Assembly (NCBI GenBank): GCA_036897525.1
Contig: JAYMTJ010000067.1
Location: 1-56,654, forward strand
Reading direction: 5' to 3'
From: Pelargonium x hortorum
Taxonomy: Eukaryota; Streptophyta; Magnoliopsida; Geraniales; Geraniaceae
DNA length: 56,654 nt
Shown here piece after piece: positions 47,000 through 56,654 of this stretch (position 1 is its first letter; the number at the start of each line of letters is the position of its first letter). The translations under genes were made by a program, and so were the position numbers. Under the pieces are notes generated by a model that worked only from the letters and a program-made list of their open reading frames with translations, had not been told where the DNA came from and ran no database searches.

Positions 47000-49770
47000 A
47001 GAATCTATATCTTATAAACACCTTAACTGTCTCTACCTTACTTACTAGACTGTTCTCAACTGTACTTGCAACCCAAAACAAAGACTACCTTCCAAGATCT
47101 ATTCCTTAAAATGCTTACAAAGATTCTCTATATTAGGTTCCATTAGCAGCAATAAGACAAAGGGGCCATGAAAAGGGAGGATTTGTATTCAGTATTATGT
47201 ATTCTGGATTCCTCAAGACAAAGTAAGGATTCTCTCTAGTATTCTGTGCCAGCTATCCGAAATACAGTCCATCAAGCAACAGACAATTAGGCTTTAGCAA
47301 GAAAGGAGGGTTTTAGAGTTGGCAAGACAGGTTAGTTAAGTTACTGAAGAGAGGATTCCTAGCTTCCATTAGCAAGAGATTCTTTAACTCCTGAGGAAAC
47401 CCTTGAATGTTTTAACACAGCCAACTAAGGTTGAAAGCAAGCTCTTAAATTAGAACCCTGAAACCTGTAATTGATTGACTGAGGTTGCTGGCAAATGAGT
47501 TTAATCGGTGAGAGCAGTCCTTTGAAAGCTTAAGAGTTTAGTCCTAAGAATTACTAATAAATAGTTGATGCTACCCTCTTAATTAAATTAATTGGAGCTA
47601 ATTGGTATTCTTGTCTTTGGAGGTCTTGGTGTAACTTTTCAGGTCTAAGAATCCTCCCTTGTCTTAGCAGTTGCAGTTGATAGCTAGTGAATGACAGTTG
47701 TATAGGTGGACAATTGAGAATACAGATGTGATCATGCTTTCTAGGTGTTTGTGTTCTTCTCAGGAGGGATCTATTTTATTGACTTCTCGGGTCTTGCTAC
47801 AAGAAAGAAGGATTCGCATATTAGGAAATAATATGGTCAATTCTCTTTTAAATACAAAAAGTACACATAAATTAAGGTATACTATTTTTCTGAATATTCT
47901 TTCTTTGTGTATTATAGATATATTTGACACTTGTGCTAATTCAAGGAAAACCTACAGCCGTAATGACTATCAGGTACTTCAATAACTTAGGAGCAAATTC
48001 TACCCAGTTTTATTAAAAGGAGTCAGTTATGTTGTCGTTTATACTAAGAAAATCCCCGGATTCCCTGTTTATTCTAGATATTTTACTACTTTGCGAATAG
48101 AATAGGAGACACCGTTAACTTAAGTAAAGGGGGGTCTGCCTCATTCTTATAGGAATACGCTTTGAAATTGAAAAGTGCCAAGATATGAGAGTCTTAGCTA
48201 ATAAAGTGGAGGAAAATGACCCGTACCTATCTTTCTCGTAACTCTCGCGGAGCTTTCTTTCCCGGCTTAGGCAAGAATACTTTACACACGTTAATTAAAA
48301 AAAATAAGTACTATATAAAATATGTGAGTTGTTCTCCTTTTGATTGAAGCTGGCACTAAAATTGAACTTATAAGGGAAAGGTGAAAAAAACTTTGCTTTG
48401 TAGGGTTTTGGGACTAAAGTTAACCCCTGGCTTTCTATCCGACCCCTTAGTAATATTAGCTTTTTTTTTGAAGAAAGGTTTTGGTTAAAAAAAAACTAGG
48501 GCTTCCTAAAACGGGTATCGAGACGGTGGCTAAATGTAGAACCTTTTTGCCTTTTCCGCGATACTAAACACTTAATTCGCGCAAATCTAGAGTAACTATA
48601 AAGCTAAAACTCGAGTCATTTATGGTAAGGAGCGTCGATTCACCAAGAAATTCTAACTCTATTGTTGTATGTTATACCAGTCATTTTCTTGACTCACTTT
48701 TTTTTGACTTCGAATCCTTGGATTATGTGTACAATACTAAGACTAAGGGGTTACAAGTATCTTCACCCCGCTTAGAAAAGTTTACCAGGAGCGAAGGAAA
48801 AACGAGTCAAGTTTTTGTATTTCGCAGTAATTCACTACTACAGGAATTTCTGATATAGAACTGAATTCTTAATCAATGCTTATCCTCATTATACCTAGTT
48901 AGGAACTACTACAAAGGGTCCAAGAAAGTGTATCCAGCTTAAGTCCCAGACCCAACACCAATACATACATCTGCTGCTTTTTGTTCCTGTGTTACTAGAT
49001 TTTAGAGCTTCTTGTTTCAGCTACAAATTCCGAAGTTTAGCGACACTTAATAGGCAAACCCTTCTGTAAATTTGAGTCTTTTAGATCGAGACAAAGAAAA
49101 GAAATAAGGTATTGCACTAGCAACAAATTCTGTATGGAATATAAAAAAGTAAGAGAAGAGAATAAGGAAAAAACTTTCTATATAAATTAAAGTGTGAGGT
49201 TATCTTATAGTAATTGTTTCTCGTGAAGATCCTGAAATTTAGAAGAAACGCAAGACAAAGAGTTTCGAATTGACTCTATTGATTCCAACCTTTCTTACGT
49301 AGACCCGTAGAGTTTCATTCTCTAGAAGACTTTCTTATGAGTGCGAATGCCTCGGGTTGTGCTTCTTATGCAAGTGCAAGAATTTCGTATAACTTTACAA
49401 TTCTATTTGTAGGGAGAGGCCCCCTTAGGTTTTTTCTCTGGTAATTGTTCAACCCTTTTTCGTATCAATAAGGTTTCAGGGTTTTAATGTAAATCAGATA
49501 GTTAAGTTACTTCACTTTTCTGCTATAAAGGGGATAATTAATCCTCGCACTTTATTGTTATAACCTAACACTAAATCCCCATAAACTAGGAATGCAAGCT
49601 GTCTTTGTTCTAACCCTTGTAGCCGGAATCTGTATAGCAAGCAAAAGAAAAGGTGTTTGAAACTGAATGAATACTAAGGACTTAAAGAATTGAATTACTT
49701 GTTTTAATGGAAACACAGAAACTGATAATGTGCTATCTTAGGAACCTACAAACACAAATCCTAGGAACTG
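47000..49770. other. Non-coding stretch, no gene seen
   Basis: No gene. The 95-codon frame at 47,698 and the 78-codon frame at 48,622 have no motif and sit at the length expected by chance. Confidence 0.5.
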
Positions 49771-49789
49771 ACATTAACCTATACTCTTG

Positions 49790-49803
49790 ACAGTGCCAGC
49801 TCG
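49790..49803 (+). repeat. Dispersed repeat pair 3, copy 1
   Basis: The 14-mer ACAGTGCCAGCTCG is followed by a base change and then ACC and GT. The same word is at 53,569-53,582. Nine of its 14 bases are G or C, which makes a chance match unlikely in this AT-rich window. It lies inside a 57-codon open stretch (49,778-49,948, peptide with TVPARTGPIVVESTLSPS) that has no known relative. Confidence 0.55.
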
Positions 49804-49954
49804 GACCGGTCCAATTGTTGTCGAAAGCACTCTCTCACCTTCTTTGGTGATAACTAGTTCCAATTCAACAAAACATAATCTAGTTTATTCCTTAGAGGGA
49901 CCATTAGCAAGAATATTAGCTACAAGAGGCTACAATTTTGAATATTAGAATCAA

Positions 49955-50028
49955 CCTTTCTATTACGGGAGTTTTAGTAACCCTCATCAATAACAATAAG
50001 AATCCGAAATGAAATACACAACTCCCAA
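49955..50028 (+). repeat. Dispersed repeat pair 2, copy 2
   Basis: Matches 20,956-21,052 through CCTTT, TTACGGGAG, the exact 17-mer AGTAACCCTCATCAATA and looser words after it. This copy is shorter before the 17-mer. Confidence 0.45.
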
Positions 50029-50175
50029 AGACTTGTTAAAGTTAGAGATACTGGAAACGCTAACCACAAAATAGTTAACTGGAATAAAGAGAGCCCGCCT
50101 AGCCTGTTCATTAAACTAAACTCATTAGCTAAAATTCCTAAAGCTAAAAGGTACGAGAATCCAGAGTCCCTCTAA

Positions 50176-50439
50176 TTCCATGGGAGGACGCTGAAACTGT
50201 TGTTGGTTAGAAGTTTTTGTGATGGTATAGCTCGGGTCTTCTCTTCTAATCCTTACTTTTTAATAACTGGGGAACCTTTCACTTGTTCAGAAATACTTAA
50301 TGCCTTAGGAATTAGGAATACCCGGATCTACTCTCTAAGAAGAAGAATAAGAAAGTTACCTTACACTAGAAGCAACATCAACCTATTAACTTGCTTTTCT
50401 AAAAAAAAAAGATCTAGCATCTTAAGACTCAAAATCTAG
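50176..50439 (+). CDS. Unrecognised frame of about 88 codons
   Basis: An open stretch with TTG starts at 50,200 and no ATG. The middle (EILNALGIRNTRIYSLRRRI) has the look of a helix-turn-helix followed by a basic helix, which suggests a small DNA-binding domain, and the tail is lysine/serine-rich. No partner gene or promoter is visible. Its length alone is not significant. Confidence 0.15.
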   Translation, partial: FHGRTLKLLLVRSFCDGIARVFSSNPYFLITGEPFTCSEILNALGIRNTRIYSLRRRIRKLPYTRSNINLLTCFSKKKRSSILRLKI

Positions 50440-50479
50440 GAAAAAGCCCCGAGAAAATGACTTGACGGACCCCTAAGAG

Positions 50480-50570
50480 GATAGAAACCTATAAGTATAT
50501 AGACACAAATCCCTCTTACCGCCTGAGGGCTTCCTCACAAGGTGAACGCCATTGAGTATGATAGTACATA
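50480..50570 (+). repeat. TTACCGAC repeat family, copy D
   Basis: TATAAGTATA, AAATCCCTCTTACCGCCT (core 50,513-50,524), AAGGTG, then CATTGAGTATGATAG. It aligns with copy C over roughly 90 bases. It lies about 440 bases before copy B, as copy A lies about 450 bases before copy C. Confidence 0.45.
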
Positions 50571-50699
50571 CTTACACTAGGCCCAAAAGGAACACCAAAA
50601 CACAGGCTTCGGAACCCTGGAAAACAGAATAGATTTTCATACCAACCTTCTGGACTTTACTAAATTTTTCTTCATGAGAAACTCCTAGAGTAGACCCCC

Positions 50700-50990
50700 C
50701 TTCTAAATACAGTTAGCAAGCAGCTAGACGACTTTCCTTACAGAGTTTCCTATACAGCTTATTAGAGATATTGTGATAAGTCTTGTTCCCTCTGTACTTA
50801 CTGTATCTTATAGCTTATAATGGAGCAGTTTAGATAGTAATAGTTCTTTATTGATAGTTGTTATAGAGTTATATATTCTATTAAGGAATACCCTCTTGTG
50901 CTCTGGAGTTACTGACACGAGAGGAGAAAATAGAGATATTTGATAGAAATGACTCTTACCGACCGTATATAAGAAGCTTTTTTTTCTGGA
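50700..50990 (+). repeat. TTACCGAC repeat family, copy B
   Basis: TTAGCAAGCAGCTAGA, ACAGCTTATT, TGTACTTACTG, TTATAGCTTATAATGGAG, TAAGGAAT, GAGGAGAAAA (50,921-50,930) and CTCTTACCGACC (50,953-50,964). The order matches copy A. Confidence 0.5.
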
Positions 50991-50999
50991 AATTAGGCA

Positions 51000-53550
51000 T
51001 TAGCAGCTTGCCATAAACGGAGGAGTAAGAAAACGTTTTTGTTCCTTAGAATTATCTAAAAAAGATTCCTAAAGAAATAGAATCCAGGACTCCTGAGTAC
51101 TTTGTTGTATACACACACCCAGCCAGAAAGTAGAATAACCTGCAATTGAGGTTATATAGTTCTTATAAGCGATCCAGGGAATATTCATACCTACGGGGAT
51201 TGAGGCCCTGAGTCATTTTAATTAAGGTGTTCCCAAGCAAAGGGGATTCTTATTAGGCGTTAACAAAAAACTCAGTTTCTGAAGTACAGGTTCTTTACCA
51301 GAGATTCGGACTCCCTTTTAGAATAAGGGTACGCGGGAAGGTCCACATTCAGAGGAGACAAGTACGGCTCACTATAACTGCTGAGGAGGGTTAAGACTAT
51401 TAACTGGATATTTAACTAAAATAGAGACCCTTTTTCTAAGTTATAGCTTATGTGCTAGGAGTTGGGAAGAGAGGAGCTTCCTATGTATTTCTTGTAAATG
51501 TCTACCCCTGAAACACTGAAAAGAAGTTCCTGTTCTATTTTGAAACCTATCCAATTGGCTGAAAACAAGTAAAAGAGAAGACACTCCTAAAAAAACTATG
51601 AAGTAAAAGGAGCTTCTTGTTAAGAGATTCAAGTACTCCCTTTATTGGAATATAGAAAAAGTAACTTCTGTTTCGGCTAAAGCAGAAAAAAGTCCTGTGT
51701 CTAGAGTTTCTATTCAATCTGTAATCAAGAAGTCCCTCAAAATGAGTCCCCGTATTTGCTTTTTTAATAAGAGTAAGGATAAAGGTAACTAATATCGTAT
51801 GAGATCTTGTATTAGTAGGAAAAGCTTAAAGCCCTCTGGTTGATAACTTTTTTAGGATAAGGGGTTTTTTGATAGAGTCTTTTTGCCGCTTAAGGCAGCC
51901 TCTTAGTTCTATCTTCTAATTAAGATTAACATTAACATAGTGCCGCTTTCCCTCGTCAGGAACCCTTAAGCTTAAGGAGGGACTATACGCTAGTAATAGG
52001 ATATGTGCAGGGTAATTGTAAAGAGTATCCTGTGGGAAAGTAAAATCAGAAGACCTTGGGTTGGGATACTTCATTACTTGTATTCCACGGAAAAGTAAAG
52101 ACTTAGTTCTGTTCTTAAAACTATTCAATTAATATCCTTGCCTTGCTGACATCCAAATCTCCTTCGAATTACATAGAAACTTGTACTCATAAGAAAATCT
52201 AATACGAGTTCCTTGTAACCTAGAATAGAATATAAGGAAATCTCCGTTTTAATAACCAGTAAAAGTCGAAAACAAGAATCTACTCTGAAAATCAAGATCT
52301 GATACTTAACCGAGCCCCTAGTCTAGTATAATTACTATTTTTCTTGTTAGTAATTACTAAACTTAAGAGTTTCCTCCTTCTTAATCTTAGCCGTGTTACA
52401 CCCCTGTAAATCAGTGCCAGGAAATAGTAGTATTTAGACGGCCCTTCTAAGGGGCTTTTTTTCGGCTTTGCTTTCTAGTAAGGTTGTAATAAAGTATAGT
52501 TGTTAATTATGAAACGGATATCTTTTGACTCTGTATATCTGTATAGTAATAAGCTCTCTTATAACTTAAGCTATAAGAATCCCTTAAACATCTCAATTGA
52601 CCTTTATCGTTGCAACCGGCCACACTGAGTAGGGAGGTCCTTTCTTTAGATATACCCTTGATACAAGTTTAACTAGTAAGCTCTAAAAGTTGTAGTAAGA
52701 ATGAGGGAACTCTATTGTTGACAGCTTTTGAGTTAAAAGGAGAGATTAGAATCATTTCTATAATAGTTCTTTTCAATCTGACCGGGCATTTTCTTATACA
52801 GTCTCTCTGTTGCTGGCATTAGAACATTCAATTATGACAAACAAAGAAAAGTTAGATCAATATCAAATTAGGTTGTGTACTTTGGTTCTAGCCTGAATTT
52901 GCATTCCCTTTCTTTGAATTCTAGTTATAGTGGAGAATTTCTAAATCAAGATATATACATAAAACTGTTCTACGAAGAAAAGGTAATTCTGAAGCATATA
53001 AACATATAAATAATAAGGGTTCCAAGGTAAGGAATTTGACATAGGTTATCAAAAGTGCGAGTACCCTGAAAAGCATTCTAGATGGAAACTTTAGCCTTAT
53101 TCGAGGGAATCCGGTATTCTTTGTATTTATTGCAGAAAGTAATTAGCAAAAAGGTTTTCTACCATATGATAGAGGTATGAAATTCTTTCTCAATTCCATA
53201 GTACTTTTAGATATAGCTTAAAGCAGATTTGTATTCTATACCTTTCTATTTTGTATTTTATTGTTTGTTAGAGTCTCAAGTGGAAGTCCGTTGGTTTATC
53301 TATCTAAAGTCAGGTTTATTAAGAATTCCTAAACAAATTAAAGAGGAATAGGATAGGGCTAAAAAGATAATTGTAGCGAACTCTAGAGACACAAAGTAAG
53401 ATATAGACATTCTAGTACAAGGAAAGAAGTCTAACTAAGTATTAAAATATCAGGAATTGAAACCTGGATACTGCTGAAGATAGAGATTCCGATCTATCTG
53501 TAATGTAACTGTTGGAAAGCTTAGGAAGGACTCTGCAATGGACTACCCCG
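51000..53550. other. Non-coding stretch, no gene seen
   Basis: No gene, tRNA-like fold or repeat that I can support. Confidence 0.55.
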
Positions 53551-53568
53551 AAATAGACTCCTTGTGAC

Positions 53569-53598
53569 ACAGTGCCAGCTCGAACCTGTACATGTACA
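53569..53598 (+). repeat. Dispersed repeat pair 3, copy 2, with palindrome
   Basis: ACAGTGCCAGCTCG as at 49,790, then AACC and the exact 12-bp palindrome TGTACATGTACA (53,587-53,598). The reverse strand gives GGTTCGAGC, a T-loop-type word, so a tRNA-derived origin for this pair is conceivable. Confidence 0.5.
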
Positions 53599-53599
53599 A

Positions 53600-56500
53600 T
53601 TGCCTCTCTTAATTAATTCTCTTGTAGCTAAGTTAGGTAGGATAACAGATTCTAATTCGAGTACTGTAGACCAAAAAAGATTAAAAAACCCAAGGAAAGT
53701 CCTTTGAAATACCTCTCAAATACAAGTTAATCCCAAGTTAATAAAGCCCTACAAAGCCTAATTACCGAGGAAGATAGATATGTAAATCAAATGAAATAGT
53801 ATAATAAAAATAGGTTAAATCAACAACTTACAGAGAGTACCTAAACGCCAGATAAATAGAACATTTAGATAGTCAGGGTTATTAGAATGAATTTGTTATC
53901 CTTATTTTCTTTATTTGATGACTTCATTTTTAGTACTCTTAAATACCTGGTTTATAAAGTTTATTAGGAGTAAGTCAAAGAATGGGAGTCAAGGAAAAGG
54001 AAATAGAATGAAAGAAAGCCTTTTTTGTTTGCTGTTGATTGCCCTAGTGTAAGGTGGTCTATACAGAATACTACTAATGGCCCTAAAAGGGACTTCTAAA
54101 TCTTATAAGACGCAATCCTCCTCGTACGATAAGCTACGAAGGCAAGAGCTTGTCGCTCCTCTGTTTCTTTTTGTGAGTCTGATTTGGGATAGTGAAAGTA
54201 TAGAGAACTTAAGCTAAAATCAGGGTGTTTCCTGTAAAGAAGTCAGTTTATATAGTTGTTTGGTAGAGAGGGTTGTATTCTTGAGTATATGCTTATGAGA
54301 AGACCCAGCAAATCCAGAAAGAGTTATATAAAAGGATATCCGGTATTTAAAAAGGGGAAGTTTCGAAAGAAGATAAATAAATCAAGTATAAAAGAACTCA
54401 AAGTAACAAGTTGGATTAAGCTAAAGCAGGGATGGAATTAAGTAATTCTAAAGACAAAAGGCTTAGTAAAGATTAAAGTACAGGAAATCCCAGGTTTTTT
54501 CAGGGTTCAATGTACAAACTTACAAGGTACCTAAACAGTAATAAAAAAAAGAATTGAGAATATTAGGTATTTTGTCTTATCGGTATTCCAATCAGTTGTA
54601 AATAAGGGTTATTTATTGGAGCTGGTTATTTAAGACAGGAAAGTGAAAAGATGGAAAGGTGTTTAGTGCCAGTCTTGTTGGATATTTCTCAGTCTAAATC
54701 TAGGTGTTTTGAATTTGTAGAAAGAGGGTTTTCCTAGTTTGAAACGAAATACTTTGTAATAAATATAGGAGCTTGTAGAATACCTATAAGGGACAAGGCT
54801 ATAATGTAACAGGTTCTTCTAATCCTATTAGATTATAACACTAAACACAACTGATAAATGGAAAACTCTTCTTGATTGAATTACCACCTTATCCTGCGCC
54901 AAATAAAATAATAAGAATAAGGGGAACTCAAATCTCAATAGAAACCCGAACCAGAATTACCACCAATCCATAAATATCATCCGAAACTCCTGTCTCACGC
55001 AGATAAATGATTTTTAGTCTTTAGGAGATACTGCCCAGCTTTCTATTTTTTAAGATTCCCAGAATTTTTTAAGGGGCCTCTGTTCGATGCCTCCATCCGA
55101 TACTGAGTTCCCCGGGAATAAAGTCATATCTGTAAGCGCGATATCCCAATGGTAGATCCGTTTCGAGGAAGGGAGGATTGAAGTTGCTGTTATTATAAAA
55201 GATAGTTATTATACAAGATGCTATAAGATTGACGATCGATACTAGTCTTCTCTAGGCAGTTACTCTAAAGTAGGTTGTATAGTATACCCAGGTTAGTTAC
55301 GTATAATACTGAGCTCTTCGTCCTATTTGCTGCAGCGCACTGGTTGTATACAGGGTATGCGGGCAAGACTAGACTAATATGGGAAACTAGAGGTTAGAAA
55401 GTTAAAGTGTGTTTCCAAATCCTTGCGATCTGCTGTAATGCCTTAGATAAGAAAGGAAAGTGACATAGAAATGAGTGGGATTCAATTTACAAGAACTTTC
55501 GTTTGAATGGATTCGTTTCTTTTGGAGAGAATTTCTGTGCTGCTAATAGAATCATATCCAGCAAGGTATTCCACAACAAATTGAACCTAAGTATCCAAAT
55601 AAAAAGAAGTTTAGACGCGTGTCTATTTCAGACCCAGTTTTGTATAATTTGTTTTAGTCAACTTTTTCTGGGTTTGTCTTACTAGACTAATAGGTGCTTG
55701 CTTCAGCCTTCCTTTATTTGATATTTAATACTGGCGTGTAATAGTAATAATTGTCTTTATTAATAGCTACCTCTCCTACTGTTTGCGTTGCGAAGGGAAA
55801 GTTTTTTTGTGCGTACGTCGTATAACTATGAAGGTTAAGGCTGTTATTAAGACTACCGTAAAGAATCCCTTTGTGCTCTGTTAAAAAGGTTCCGAGTCTG
55901 GCTTAAATCTAAAAAATGTTAATAAGTAAAGTTATACTTTGATCAAGAGCAAGATGCTAAAAAGTATGAAAGTATAAGCGAACGTGAGAAAGGTCTGCAG
56001 TATTTCGTAATTGCTAAAATCCCCACAAAATTCATATCCAAGGTTATAACAAATTAGACTTTACCGCCTCAACAGAATCTTATTACTTATTGTGTTTAGT
56101 TCCAAAAAGAAAGCTCGGCGGGGTTAGTAAATCTATTTCTTGTGTCAGCGGATAAAGTGCCGATCAAATTCGAAGGCAGACGCGGGTTCAAAAAAGGTTG
56201 TCGTAGAGTATTGGTCTATAAAGCTCCTTTTATACCGAAGCGGGAGGTATTCCTATAAAATGAAGTGGAAAGGTAGTAAGTTGTGTTCTATCTATGTTGT
56301 AGCATTATAGAGCAGTTTAAGGAGTATCTTTGGCAAGATATTGGATTCTTATAAGACTTTCGAAAGGAAGAGAATGCGCGAGTCATAAATACTAAAGAGT
56401 GGAACTCCTTGTAATCTTGCAGACAATTTTTTAGTTATACTTTTTACTAAGATAGGTATATAAATCTAGCTATTTACCGAGTTTTTCTATTTTCATTTAA

Positions 56501-56654
56501 GTAGCCTCTTCCTCTTTACGCGAAGCCTCCTCGATATCGATCCAATCAAATAGAATGAGCCAAGGGTTCCATATTATATATTCTAGGAGCCGAAACTATG
56601 TGAGTGACTAAAGGCTTCTCTAGGCCAGGGGCTGCTTCTTCTCCCTCTTGTTCA
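53600..56654. other. Non-coding stretch, no gene seen
   Basis: No supported gene. One lysine-rich frame (54,256-54,441; ATG codons at 54,286 and 54,295; peptide with RRPSKSRKSYIKGYPVFKK) resembles a basic ribosomal-type peptide in composition, but it lies in purine-rich DNA and is of chance length. Confidence 0.5.

Overview
This window looks like AT-rich, gene-poor, non-coding DNA of about 35% GC (estimated by eye). With the standard code the longest open frame is 168 codons. Nearly every other open frame is no longer than expected by chance at this base composition. I recognise no complete protein gene, rRNA, CRISPR array or intact transposon.

The clearest biological signal is a scatter of damaged tRNA-like sequences on both strands. 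One near 5.6 kb matches the core of a tRNA-Lys of the organelle/bacterial type. One near 12.2 kb matches a tRNA-Gln with anticodon TTG, and one near 26.4 kb matches the 5' half of a tRNA-Gln. Those near 6.6 and 28.0 kb keep good acceptor stems around a decayed or shortened body. This suggests intergenic DNA of a large, fast-evolving organelle genome (plant or algal mitochondrion or plastid), or nuclear DNA holding old organelle inserts. The sequence cannot decide between these.

Layout: 0-9.6 kb is non-coding with the Lys-like relic, one odd tRNA-like sequence and an exact 20-bp tandem pair. 9.7-10.5 kb is pyrimidine-rich and holds the only protein candidate that is long for the composition, a hydrophobic membrane-type frame. 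10.5-29.8 kb is mostly featureless, with tRNA-like relics, a short-repeat copy and a good palindrome. 30.2-30.9 kb is a G-rich block. 34-51 kb holds most copies of a dispersed, diverged repeat family marked by the word TTACCGAC, plus a striking triplet-phased patch at 44.8 kb. 51-56.6 kb is again featureless apart from short repeats.

I found no operon or pathway. The things that tie regions together are the TTACCGAC repeat family, a few repeat pairs, and perfect short tandem duplications that look young inside otherwise decayed DNA. I tested the idea that TAA/TAG encode glutamine here. It gave attractive peptides but failed a codon-position check.
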